The notes below the pieces were generated by a model that saw only the letters and a list, made by a program, of their open reading frames with translations, did no database searches and was not told where the DNA came from. The position numbers and the translations under genes are program-made. A stretch of DNA of 17,846 nucleotides, from contig CBFIHZ010000057.1 of NCBI GenBank assembly GCA_965662545.1, positions 1-17,846 of the forward strand. The letters are read 5' to 3'. Positions 1-8,307 of this stretch are shown piece by piece (position 1 is the stretch's first letter; every line of letters starts with the position of its first letter). This DNA comes from CPC320 sp002684375. GTDB lineage: Bacteria > Pseudomonadota > Alphaproteobacteria > Rhodobacterales > Rhodobacteraceae.

Positions 1-71
1 GTTAGCGTTGCTGAGAGCAAGGTCTTGGTAAAAAAAAGAACGTCATGGGTCTGCAGCGACTTATCGATTGA

Positions 72-655
72 TCCTATTCAAATGTTCCAAAAACCAGAAA
101 AACAATTAAGGCATTTCGAAAATTTAAACTTGGAGATGGCTCCAAAGTACCTTCAATCTCTGAACCCCCGCAGGAGATCGTTCAGGAGTTGATTAAATTA
201 GATAAGAGCAATCAATTTTTGTGAGCATTGGCCAAAATAGACCCAATGCTGTAGCTTTTCCCGAAATCAATGATTTTGCTGAAGGTGCAAGCTAAATCGC
301 GCTAGATAAAGGTGAATTTCCCATACATTTATAAAAATCTCTTACAATTAATCCAAAAAATTTGGTGGCTAATATTAACCCAAAAAATGCATATCAAATT
401 AAAGGGGATTTATCTGCTGCACACGACATCTTTAAAAAATATTTAACAAATACTAAACATTTTGAAGCACATATTCATATGGGACTTGTTCTACATAAAA
501 AATGCAACTTGAACGCTGCAATAATGAGTCACCAAAAAGGTGTCAGCATCAAGCCTGACTATTTTGAAGCTTTTAACAATATGAAAAATGTTTTCGAAGA
601 CAACGACAACTTGGACCTTGCGATAGAGGCCTATAAAAAGGCATTGAACATCTGA
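72..655 (+). pseudogene. decayed TPR-repeat protein gene
   Basis: This is a broken gene for a tetratricopeptide-repeat protein. From about 72 the third frame reads an N-terminal segment containing SISEPPQEIVQELIKL, which I recognise from large TPR proteins of marine bacteria. A TGA at 222-224 and a TAG at 252-254 interrupt that frame, although the protein-like text (ALAKIDPML, LFPKSMILL) continues through both stops. The reading then moves to the second frame, open from 362 to 655, which holds at least two TPR-like units with the signatures GVSIKPDYFEAFNNM and LDLAIEAYKKALNI. After the TGA at 653-655 the same frame goes on with a PD pair typical of the next repeat, so that stop also looks secondary. 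No Shine-Dalgarno site was found before 362. The piece is AT-rich compared with the catabolic genes. I am confident of the family and the broken state; the original extent is uncertain. Confidence 0.7.
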
Positions 656-956
656 CCAGACCGTCTTCAAGCCTGCCAGACTATAGCCAAACGGCCAACA
701 GGTTTGTTAAAGGCAAAAACAATTGGCGTTATCCAGAATAAACTGCATGAACCCCCAAAAAGCTGCCGAATTTAAGGGTTTGAAGTTTTTAGAAGCAAAT
801 TTTCTTCGCCATAGAAGAAAAGGGAAGGACCTCTCTTGTTTTGCTCAGCAAACAAGATCAAAGCAAAAAGTGTTGGAAAAAACTAGGAACTGGACGTTTG
901 TTTGCGGAAAGGTCTTTTGGAACAACTGCAACACTGGAAGCCAAGCAAACAGCAAT

Positions 957-1705
957 TTGCCTTGCACCGTTCCGGATGAAACAACCCATTGTCGGTTTTG
1001 CAATGCACGGGTTAAGGCGGATACCCATGAGGGGTTACTTGCTGAGATCTGTCGCCGGACAGAGGGTCACGGGCTGAAGATGACAGAGGTCGCTGCCGCC
1101 ATTATTTACGCCACTTTGATTGGAAGCGCCGCTCAGCCACTTACACATATTGAGGCTCCGCCTGAGGATTGTGCCAAAAATGAGGCTTCGGCCGAGCCTG
1201 CAACTGGTATCTTTAATGCCGAAAGCACAATGTCTGTTAGGTCAAGAAGGGCCGCAAGGGCACGCTAGGCCACAAGGGTTTTGCTCGGTGCGATGCAGAC
1301 AGGTTCGTGGATAAAATCCATACCACCCCTGCCAATGTTGGCCAGAACCCAAGGTTTGGAACCATGATAAAAGGGAGTAAAGCACGGCGCATTCTGGCGA
1401 ATAAAGCTTGCGCCAGCACAGCAAATCGTACCGTTTTGAAACGGAAGCGTCGCGATAGTATCTCGCATAAGGCGGTGCCCGGTCGACCACTATGCCCAGC
1501 GCAAAAGCGCATTCAAAAGCTGATCGGCAAGCAGCGCTTTCGCGTCGAAGGGTGCTTGGTACAGTAAAGCGAAAGTTTGGATTGCATCGGCACAATACTT
1601 CGGGGTTGCCAAAACCCACACGCAGATGGTCATAGCCGCCAACTCGCAGACCTTACTCAAGGTCACAAACCTGATCACCTTAAACAAACCTCAGCAATCG
1701 CATAA
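957..1705 (+). pseudogene. IS5-type transposase pseudogene
   Basis: This is the remnant of a DDE transposase of the IS5 type. The translation gives, in order, TVPDETTHCRFCNARVKAD, GHGLKMTEVAAAIIYATLIG, THIEAPPEDCAKNEA, KGFARCDADRFVDKIHTTPA, ILANKACASTANRTVLK and KLIGKQRFRVEGC, then KRKFGLHR, YFGVAKTHTQMVIAANSQTL and LLKVTNLITLN, ending SAIA and a stop at 1703-1705. These match, from memory, the order of the catalytic core in this family. The text is spread over all three frames, with shifts near 1240, 1555, 1590 and 1685, so the gene cannot make a transposase. The DDE aspartate expected in the ADKAY-like motif reads ANKAC here, so an active-site residue is also lost. The N-terminal part between about 700 and 957 is not recognisable, and I could not assign terminal inverted repeats. 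Homology is strong; the boundaries are approximate. Confidence 0.8.
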
Positions 1706-2020
1706 CGCAAACCGACGACAACTAATCCGCCCATCGAAATCGCAGCGGATTGAAAAACGCCTCTGTTCAAATCGTGAGGCCCCAGACGCCAGCACGCAGA
1801 CTTCTTGGGTAAAAACAATCATTCCGCCGTCTATTACAGTTCAATAATCAATTGAATCTTCAGTCGCCTGCTAAAACGGCTTATACTGTTGCAGTTACAT
1901 TTCACAAAGGACAGAGCCGAGCACTGCAATCTGCCTAAAACTCCGAAACGGAGCGCTGGCCTTGCAAGCGTCTTAGCTGTTTGGTGAATTGCTGAACAAA
2001 AACAACAAAAAGGCCAAGCT
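1706..2020. other. intergenic stretch before the M20 gene
   Basis: No credible gene was seen in these 315 bases. The open frame running from the IS remnant to 1847 is low-complexity and resembles nothing I know, so it is probably decayed IS or flanking DNA. A TATACT hexamer at 1882-1887 could be a -10 box, but no good -35 lies 16-18 bases upstream. The promoter for the M20 and DDAH-like genes is expected here and cannot be fixed by eye. Confidence 0.4.
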
Positions 2021-3577
2021 ATGACGCTGACAGATGCCCAAAAAACTGCGATGTCCCATGTTGAGTCTCATGCGCAAGATTTATCAAACTGGTGCAGCAC
2101 CATTTTTGATTTTGCCGAACCAGCTTGGCGCGAATATAAGTCAGCCGCCTGGTATGTGAACCGACTGCGCGCCGAAGGCTTCACGGTAGAACAAGGCTCG
2201 GGCGGGATGCCAACGGCGTTTGCCGCCGACTGGTCCAACGGTGACGGCCCAATCATCGGGATGTACGCAGAATATGATGCCGTGCCGGGCAATTGTCAGG
2301 CCGCCAGCACCCAATGTGAGCCACGAGACGGTTTAACGCTTCAGGCCGCCGGACACACGGACCCGCATTCGGGGTTGGGCATCGGTGCCTTAGGCGGATT
2401 ACTGGCAACCAAAGCCGCGATGCAGACCCACAATATCAAGGGTGGCTTGCGGTTTATGGGCGAGCCGGCCGAAAAAACACGGGGGTCAAAACCTATTCAT
2501 GCCGCACAGGGGTATTATGACGGCCTGGCTGCTATGCTGTCATTTCATCCTTTCTATATGTTGCCATTGTGCAATACGGTCCGCTGGGACACCCATTGTG
2601 GCGCAGCCTATTCCCTGATTTTTCGATTCATCTGTGACGCACCAGAGACCTGGGGCCACAGCGATGGCGCACCGATTCCACAGTCCCACAGTGCGATCCG
2701 TGCGCCAGGTGCCAATGATGCCTTGATGATGATGTATCAAGCCTCGAAAATCCTGCGCGATTCGATGCTGCCGCATGCCGGGGGCTGGTCGATCTCAGAA
2801 GCTATTTTATCAACCGGACAAGCGACCGCCGATAATTTACCAGCACAGTTAAGCGACCTTCAATATATGATCCGCGTACCCACAGTAGAGATGGCCAAAC
2901 AAGTCACAGCGGCACTTGAGCGCAACGCCGAGGCCGCTGCGGCAATGACGGGATGCCGGTGGGAAAAACACTGGGTGTGCAAATCCCGCCCCGGCCTAGC
3001 CAACCATGCGATGTCAGATATTGTCTGGGCGGCGATGCAAAATGTTGGCGCACCAGAATGGGGCCAAGAAGCGGTCAATGTGGCGCGTGACATCCAAAGC
3101 TCGCTTGGTATGGAGCCTATGACAGCACCATTTTTGGAAGACTGCAGCCAATTGCGTTCGCCGCAAGAAGCTGAGGCAATTTTACGCCAGGATCTGCCAC
3201 CAAGCCAGACCAACTCAACGTCAGATGATTATACCGATATGACGTGGCATACGCCCACAGCCAGATTCTATGTCGCCCGGCCCGCCCTAAAACCAGCCCC
3301 GAAAGGCCCCTACCCGTCCTGGGTCATGAACGCGCTTGGTGGCATCCCAGCCACCATTGATCCGATGGTGACCACGGCCGCCAAAATTCTTTCGGTTTCG
3401 GCCTTGAGGTTACTGCAGGATAAAGTCGCAAGAGACAGGGTCATGGCAGAGTTTAAAACACGCACCGGCGGTGGCATTGGCGGCAAGACTTGGATGGCTC
3501 CGCTGTGCGATTATGCCCCGCCGCTCGACTTCAAGTGGCCCGAATACGTGGAAACGCCACGCGGCAGGCAGTTTTAA
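2021..3577 (+). CDS. M20-family amidohydrolase, AbgB-like
   Basis: A cytoplasmic metallo-amidohydrolase of the M20 peptidase family, closest to the long proteins annotated as aminobenzoyl-glutamate utilization protein B. Such enzymes hydrolyse amide bonds between an acyl or aromatic group and an amino acid. The 518-residue length suits the AbgB type better than shorter M20D deacylases. Visible motifs are YAEYDAVPGN (residues 82-91), the metal-site segment AGHTDPHSGLG (110-120) with H112 and H116, MGEPAEKTRGSKP (146-158) with the general-base region at E148 and E151, and SFHPF (174-178) with H176. There is no signal peptide. The ATG at 2021 has only a weak AAGG site before it; a Met at residue 11 has none, so the first ATG is kept. 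The DDAH-like gene follows 97 bases downstream on the same strand, suggesting joint use. The family call is firm. The substrate is unknown and p-aminobenzoyl-glutamate is not implied. Confidence 0.85.
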   Translation: MTLTDAQKTAMSHVESHAQDLSNWCSTIFDFAEPAWREYKSAAWYVNRLRAEGFTVEQGSGGMPTAFAADWSNGDGPIIGMYAEYDAVPGNCQAASTQCEPRDGLTLQAAGHTDPHSGLGIGALGGLLATKAAMQTHNIKGGLRFMGEPAEKTRGSKPIHAAQGYYDGLAAMLSFHPFYMLPLCNTVRWDTHCGAAYSLIFRFICDAPETWGHSDGAPIPQSHSAIRAPGANDALMMMYQASKILRDSMLPHAGGWSISEAILSTGQATADNLPAQLSDLQYMIRVPTVEMAKQVTAALERNAEAAAAMTGCRWEKHWVCKSRPGLANHAMSDIVWAAMQNVGAPEWGQEAVNVARDIQSSLGMEPMTAPFLEDCSQLRSPQEAEAILRQDLPPSQTNSTSDDYTDMTWHTPTARFYVARPALKPAPKGPYPSWVMNALGGIPATIDPMVTTAAKILSVSALRLLQDKVARDRVMAEFKTRTGGGIGGKTWMAPLCDYAPPLDFKWPEYVETPRGRQF

Positions 3578-3674
3578 GGGGGCCACTGTTAAATCAAAAC
3601 TTCTCAAAATAAGGCCTTAAAATCTGATATTTTTTTGTTAGTCTCACCACACTGCCGCGTCAAAGGAGGATTAA

Positions 3675-4604
3675 ATGTCCCTCGATATCCCATCCAGCAA
3701 AGACCCTTTTTGCCTGCAACGCAGAAATTTATCAGGGGGCACTGCGGCCCTCTCCGATTGGGGCTTTCAAAACGAAACCGATCCATTGACCGATGTTTTA
3801 CTCGGATCCCCTGCTCATTTGCAGCACTTGTCGACCTCGTCGCTGTCACGCAAACACCTGCGCGACGCACCCTGCAACATTCAGGTTGCTCAGGCGCAAC
3901 ACGCTGAAATGGTCTCTGCCTACACGCATTTTAATGTGACTGTTCATTTACACGAGCCAACGATCGAGCTGCCCATGCAGGTCTATGCCCGCGACAGCTC
4001 AGTCATGACACCTTACGGTGCCGTCATCACCGCAATGGCAAACTGGTGGCGCCGTGGCGAAAACTATGCCGCGATCCGCACCTATGAAAAACTTGGCATC
4101 CCGATTTATGACATGGTGACGGCAGGCACATTCGAAGGCGGTGATTTTAATGTAATCGAAGAGGGCTGTGTGCTGATCGGATGCGGTGGCGCGCGCACCC
4201 AAGAGGAAGGGGCCAGACAGGTCCAGAGCTGGTTTGACGCCGAAGGTTGGGAGACCCGCCTGGCGTTTATCGACGAATACTATGTACATATTGATTTAAT
4301 GGTGGTGCCGATTGCCCCAAAATTGACAGCCGTTTGTCTTGACTGTACCGATCCCGAAATTGTGGACTGGCTGAAGGCCAAAGGCCACGAGATTATTGAT
4401 GTACCGTTTCAAGAAACCATGGCACTGGGTTGTAACTTTATGTCGTTGGGCAAGGACCGAGTGATTGCACCAACCCTGTCCACATCCTTAATTGGCAAAT
4501 TACGCGCCCGTGGCTTCGAGGTGGCCGCAATCGATATGTCCGAGATTTCTAAAACCGGCGGCGGCATTCACTGCATGGCGCAAGCCCTGTGCCGCGGATC
4601 TTAG
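3675..4604 (+). CDS. DDAH/amidinotransferase-superfamily hydrolase
   Basis: A guanidine-modifying enzyme of the pentein superfamily, nearest to dimethylarginine dimethylaminohydrolases, which convert N-methylated arginine to citrulline and (di)methylamine. Catalytic landmarks are in the usual order: YARDS (residues 104-108), FEGGDF (153-158) with E154, YVHIDL (203-208) with H205, LGCNF (251-255) and the C-terminal GGGIHCMAQAL, where C300 is the expected nucleophile. E154, H205 and C300 would form the Glu-His-Cys triad. At 309 residues it is longer than the roughly 255-residue bacterial DDAH, with about 50 extra N-terminal residues. The start is well supported by AAAGGAGG at 3662-3669 before the ATG. 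It follows the M20 gene and converges with the transporter, 13 bases from its stop. The reaction could equally be on another guanidino compound, because arginine deiminases, agmatine deiminases and amidinotransferases share this fold. Confidence 0.82.
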   Translation: MSLDIPSSKDPFCLQRRNLSGGTAALSDWGFQNETDPLTDVLLGSPAHLQHLSTSSLSRKHLRDAPCNIQVAQAQHAEMVSAYTHFNVTVHLHEPTIELPMQVYARDSSVMTPYGAVITAMANWWRRGENYAAIRTYEKLGIPIYDMVTAGTFEGGDFNVIEEGCVLIGCGGARTQEEGARQVQSWFDAEGWETRLAFIDEYYVHIDLMVVPIAPKLTAVCLDCTDPEIVDWLKAKGHEIIDVPFQETMALGCNFMSLGKDRVIAPTLSTSLIGKLRARGFEVAAIDMSEISKTGGGIHCMAQALCRGS

Positions 4605-4617
4605 AAAGCTATCGAAA

Positions 4618-6243
4618 TCAGGCGCTTGTCTCGGTGCGTTTCTGGATAAGGTTGGTTAACCAATCGGGATCCATCTCGGGCACAGACGACAGCAACAACG
4701 CGGTATAGTCTGGATATGGCGGTTGAAAAACTTCCGTTTTCAAACCCTGCTCCACCACCTCTCCTTGGTTCATGACCACCACCTGATCGGCGATGGCGTT
4801 AACAGTAGAGATGTCGTGGGTGATGAACAGATAGGTCAGTCCCAGTTCCTTTTGTAACCGCAATAACAACTTGAGAATGCCCTCTTGCACAATCTGGTCC
4901 AGCGCAGAAGTAACCTCATCACAAATGATAAAGTCGGGCTCGGCTGCCAGCGCACGAGCGATACAAATGCGCTGCTTTTGACCACCAGACAATTCTCCGG
5001 GCAGACGCTCCATAAAGACAGCATCCAATTCAATCATCTCAAGAAGTTCCACGATGCGTTTGGTTTTCTCAGCCCCCCGCATGCCAAGATAAAACTCAAG
5101 TGGCCGGCCAATGATCTCGCGCACGGTCTGGCGCGGGTTCATCGCGGTATCGGCCATTTGATAAATCATCTGGATCCGGCGTTTTTGATCTTTGCTGCGG
5201 TCCGCCAACACAGCCGGCAAATCCTCGCCGTTGAACTTCACGCTTCCCGATGTTTGTGGCAGCAGGCCGGTGATGACCCGCGCAGTGGTCGACTTGCCAG
5301 AACCAGATTCGCCTACAACCGCAACTGTTGATCCTTTGGGGACTTCAATATTGACGTTGTGCAGTACCTTTTGCACCCCGTAACTGGCATCAATACCCTG
5401 CAGCGACAATACAGAAGCCTGAGCCGCTTGCTGTGACTTTTCCAGCGCCCGCACCGACCAAAGCGATTTGGTATAGGGCTGCTCAGGCGCACTGAGCATC
5501 TGGCGTGTTGGCGCCTCTTCAACTTCGTGTCCATGGCGCAGAACCTTAATCGTATCTGCCATTTGAGCCACCACCGCCAGATCATGGGTGATGTAGATTG
5601 CAGCTGTATTGAACTCTTCCACTATAGACCGCATCGAGGCCAAAACCTCGACCTGTGTCGTCACATCAAGCGCGGTTGTCGGCTCGTCAAACACCAAAAG
5701 GTCTGGTCTGGGCGACATTGCCATTGCCGTCATGACCCGCTGTAACTGCCCACCCGAAACCTGATGCGGATAGCGGTCGCCAATATGGTCCGGGTCCGGC
5801 AGATTCAGGGCATTGTATAATTGTCTGGCATCATCATAGGCCGACTGGTGATCTTTGATGCCTGCACGTATGGTTGAGGCGGTGGTCTGGGCGATCAACC
5901 GGTGTGCGGGATTGAACGAAGCCGCCGCTGATTGCGCGACATATGTCATCCGGTTGCCCCAGAATTTACGCTTTTCTTCATCTGACAATTTGGCCAAGTC
6001 GACACCGTCAAAGATGATTTCGCCCTCAGTAATTCGGCAACCCGGTTGGGTATAGCCCATTGCGGCCAGTCCAAGCGTTGACTTGCCTGCTCCGGACTCG
6101 CCGATCAACCCCAGCACCTCGCCCGCGCGCAGGGTCAGATCGACACCCTTGACGATATCATGCCATTTTTCATCAGAAAATCCTTGGATTTTCAGGCCTC
6201 TGATCGACAGCAGGATATCGCCTTTTTTTGTACGTTCACTCAT
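4618..6243 (-). CDS. peptide-type ABC importer ATPase, two fused NBDs
   Basis: The energy-coupling subunit of a dipeptide/oligopeptide-type ABC importer, with DppD-like and DppF-like halves in one 541-residue polypeptide. NBD1 has Walker A GESGAGKST (residues 48-56), signature VSGGQ (162-166), Walker B LLVFDE (182-187) and a switch histidine in THD (220). NBD2 has Walker A GESGSGKST (311-319), signature LSGGQ (418-422), Walker B FIICDE (438-443) and H476. Both sites look intact. A short oligopeptide-transporter tail (PPYPDYTALLL) follows NBD2. The ATG at 6243 is preferred over the in-frame GTG at 6255; it overlaps the end of the upstream permease gene by 8 bases in an ATGAGTGA arrangement, implying translational coupling. 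This is the last gene of the minus-strand transporter operon. One fused ATPase suffices for the complex, so no second ATPase gene is missing. Function as an ATPase is clear; the cargo is not. Confidence 0.93.
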   Translation of the reverse strand: MSERTKKGDILLSIRGLKIQGFSDEKWHDIVKGVDLTLRAGEVLGLIGESGAGKSTLGLAAMGYTQPGCRITEGEIIFDGVDLAKLSDEEKRKFWGNRMTYVAQSAAASFNPAHRLIAQTTASTIRAGIKDHQSAYDDARQLYNALNLPDPDHIGDRYPHQVSGGQLQRVMTAMAMSPRPDLLVFDEPTTALDVTTQVEVLASMRSIVEEFNTAAIYITHDLAVVAQMADTIKVLRHGHEVEEAPTRQMLSAPEQPYTKSLWSVRALEKSQQAAQASVLSLQGIDASYGVQKVLHNVNIEVPKGSTVAVVGESGSGKSTTARVITGLLPQTSGSVKFNGEDLPAVLADRSKDQKRRIQMIYQMADTAMNPRQTVREIIGRPLEFYLGMRGAEKTKRIVELLEMIELDAVFMERLPGELSGGQKQRICIARALAAEPDFIICDEVTSALDQIVQEGILKLLLRLQKELGLTYLFITHDISTVNAIADQVVVMNQGEVVEQGLKTEVFQPPYPDYTALLLSSVPEMDPDWLTNLIQKRTETSA

Positions 6244-7153
6244 CGCGCAACCCACTTGTTTTATGCAGGAACCAATCCACTACAAAATTGACCGCCACCG
6301 TCAGCAGCGCAATCGCCGCCGCAGGCAGCAAGGGGGTCAAACCAGCTTTCAGGTCATATTGGGCAAATTGAATCAGGGACGCGTTATCGCGCACCATAGA
6401 TCCCCAATCGGCTGTCGGGGGCTGAATGCCGACACCGAGAAACGACAGCGCCGCTATCGACAAAAACACAAAGCAGAACCTTAAACCAAATTCCGCAATC
6501 AGTGGCGGCAGAATATTGGGAAGAATTTCGCGCCGCATAATCCAGCTAAGGCCCTCGCCGCGCAGACGCGCGGCCTCGACGTAATCCATCACCACCACGT
6601 TCAGCGCAACGGCGCGGGTCAGGCGGAATACGCGAGTTGAGTCCAGCACCGCGATGATCATGATCAGATTTGTTACGGTAGAGCCAAAAATAGACAGCAA
6701 GACCAGCGCAAAAATCAGGCTTGGGATCGCCATCAAAACGTCGACCGTGCGGCTTAAAAACTGATCCAGCCAGCCGCGGTCAATGGCCGCCGCCAAACCA
6801 AGGCTGCCGCCGATGAAAAAGGCCAGCAAAGTGGTGGCTACTGCGATCCCAACTGTATTCCGTGCGCCAAAAATCATCCTTGAAAAAATGTCGCGGCCAA
6901 TTTGATCGGTGCCAAATATAAACTTGGAACTCCAAGGAGCATAGGGCTCTGCAAACACCTCAGCCTCACCGTGGGGTGCCAGAGCTGGGGCAAAAATGCC
7001 CACCATGGCATAGGTTAAAATCACGAGCATCCCAAAGCGGGCACTCCAGGGAGATTTTTTGAGATCTAGTACCAACTTATCCCAAAAGCTTCTGCGCTCT
7101 TGTGGTGCGCCAACTTCGGCCAGAGCGGAATAGGTGTCAGGCTCTTGTGTCAT
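6236..7153 (-). CDS. peptide-type ABC importer permease, DppC-like
   Basis: An inner-membrane permease of the DppC/OppC type, 305 residues. After a cytoplasmic N-terminus with PWSARFGMLVILTYAMVGIF as the first membrane segment, it shows the typical periplasmic stretch FGTDQIGRDIFSRMIFGAR (about residues 79-97), several hydrophobic helices, and the EAA-like coupling loop around EAARLRGEGLSWIMRREILP (about 188-207) that docks on the ATPase. The C-terminal helix block with LSFLGVGIQPPTADWGSM is a family hallmark. The ATG at 7153 overlaps the DppB-like stop by 4 bases (ATGA), and the ATPase ATG overlaps its own stop, so the three membrane-complex genes are translationally coupled. Length and motif order are normal and nothing appears truncated. 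Confidence 0.93.
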   Translation of the reverse strand: MTQEPDTYSALAEVGAPQERRSFWDKLVLDLKKSPWSARFGMLVILTYAMVGIFAPALAPHGEAEVFAEPYAPWSSKFIFGTDQIGRDIFSRMIFGARNTVGIAVATTLLAFFIGGSLGLAAAIDRGWLDQFLSRTVDVLMAIPSLIFALVLLSIFGSTVTNLIMIIAVLDSTRVFRLTRAVALNVVVMDYVEAARLRGEGLSWIMRREILPNILPPLIAEFGLRFCFVFLSIAALSFLGVGIQPPTADWGSMVRDNASLIQFAQYDLKAGLTPLLPAAAIALLTVAVNFVVDWFLHKTSGLRDE

Positions 7154-8139
7154 TTTGGATGCAGCAATCTTGGATTGGTGATAATGCCGATAATATCGGC
7201 GATCAGGTTGAGAAGGATATAGGTCATTGCAAAGATCAGCGCGCAGCCCTGCACAACAGGAATATCACGCGCCGTGACAGCATCGACCATCAATTGCCCG
7301 ATACCCGGATAAACAAAGACAACTTCGACCACCACTACCCCGACGACCAGATAAGCCAGATTAAACGCAATCACTGTAGCAATTGGCGCCCAGGCATTTG
7401 GCAGAGCGTGCTTTAGGATCACCTCAGACCGCGACGCCCCGGACAGCCGTGCCATCTGGATATAGGGACTGGCGAGAAGATTGATAATTGCCGCTCGCGT
7501 CATCCGCATCATATGCGCCACAATAACCAGCGTCAGCGTCAGGGCAGGAAGAACTGTTCTAAACAGGCGTTCCCCAAGTGGGGTTGATTCATTCACATTC
7601 GCCAAGGACGGAAATATCGGCCATAAGGACCCAAAGAGCAAAATCAGAATATAAGCTACAAAAAATTCAGGAAATGAAATTGTGGTCAACGTTGCTGTAT
7701 TAACCGTGCGATCATAGGTGGAATTTCGATAAAGCGCCGTGGTAATACCCAGGACCAAAGAGATCGGCACCGCGATCGTTGCTGTGACTGAGGCCAGAAA
7801 AAGCGTGTTCCAAAACCGCGGGGCGATCAAGTCAACAACCGACCGCGTGCCAGCACCGGAACTTCCGGAATTTCTGCCTGAGAACGATGTGCCAAAATCG
7901 CCTTGGACGACATTTCCCACCCAGTGTAAATACCTTTGATAGGCAGGTTGATCCAAGCCCAATTCGCGTCGGAAGGCCGCGATGGTTTCTTCTGTCGCCG
8001 ACTGCCCAAGCACGGCTTGGCCAAAATCACCGGGCAACAATTCTATGGCCGAAAATATAATGATCGACACAACAAAAAGTGTCGCAAGGCCCAAGCCCAG
8101 GCGCTCAAGCACGGTCTTTAATACAGGATGCAAAAACAA
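7150..8139 (-). CDS. peptide-type ABC importer permease, DppB-like
   Basis: The partner inner-membrane permease of the DppB/OppB type, 329 residues. It begins with the expected N-terminal helix (LGLATLFVVSIIIFSAIELL), followed by PGDFGQAVLG and a periplasmic domain with LGLDQPAYQRYLHW and GDFGTSFSG, the usual DppB landmarks. The C-terminal half carries further helices and the coupling loop ARLSGASRSEVILKHALPNA (about residues 229-248). There is no ATG start: an in-frame TAA lies directly before the TTG at 8139. A second TTG at 8133 is equally in frame. AGAGG stands 3 bases before the first TTG and 9 bases before the second, so the second may be the true start. About 170 bases with a strong hairpin separate it from the binding-protein gene upstream, and it overlaps the next permease by 4 bases. 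Confidence 0.9.
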   Translation of the reverse strand: MFLHPVLKTVLERLGLGLATLFVVSIIIFSAIELLPGDFGQAVLGQSATEETIAAFRRELGLDQPAYQRYLHWVGNVVQGDFGTSFSGRNSGSSGAGTRSVVDLIAPRFWNTLFLASVTATIAVPISLVLGITTALYRNSTYDRTVNTATLTTISFPEFFVAYILILLFGSLWPIFPSLANVNESTPLGERLFRTVLPALTLTLVIVAHMMRMTRAAIINLLASPYIQMARLSGASRSEVILKHALPNAWAPIATVIAFNLAYLVVGVVVVEVVFVYPGIGQLMVDAVTARDIPVVQGCALIFAMTYILLNLIADIIGIITNPRLLHPK

Positions 8140-8255
8140 TTACCTCTATGGTTCAACATGAGCAGGGTGCAGACCGAAATACAAAAGACGATGGACCATC
8201 TATTTATTCTTGCGAATCCAAAAAGCTTAACACCGCAACGTTACCCATTTTGTGT

Positions 8256-8284
8256 GGAAGGCCGGCACCGCAGGCCGGCCTTCC
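8256..8284 (-). terminator. intercistronic hairpin after the binding-protein gene
   Basis: A perfect 11-bp GC-rich inverted repeat, GGAAGGCCGGC at 8256-8266 and its complement at 8274-8284 with a 7-base loop, lies between the binding-protein stop and the first permease. In the direction of transcription (minus strand) no T-run follows, so it is more likely a partial attenuator or an mRNA-stabilising 3' structure than a full terminator. Such elements often let the binding protein be made in excess over the membrane parts. The plus-strand reading is followed by TGTTTT, but no plus-strand gene ends here. Confidence 0.65.
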
Positions 8285-8307
8285 TGTTTTAACCCAAGCC
8301 GAGCGGT

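Noticed and set aside
1237..1687. Three minus-strand open frames
   Set aside because: They are antisense to the IS5-type transposase remnant, whose plus-strand text is recognisable; the minus-strand translations are not.
8256..8284. Classical intrinsic terminator for a plus-strand gene
   Set aside because: TGTTTT follows on the plus strand, but no plus-strand gene ends nearby; the hairpin is better explained by the minus-strand operon.
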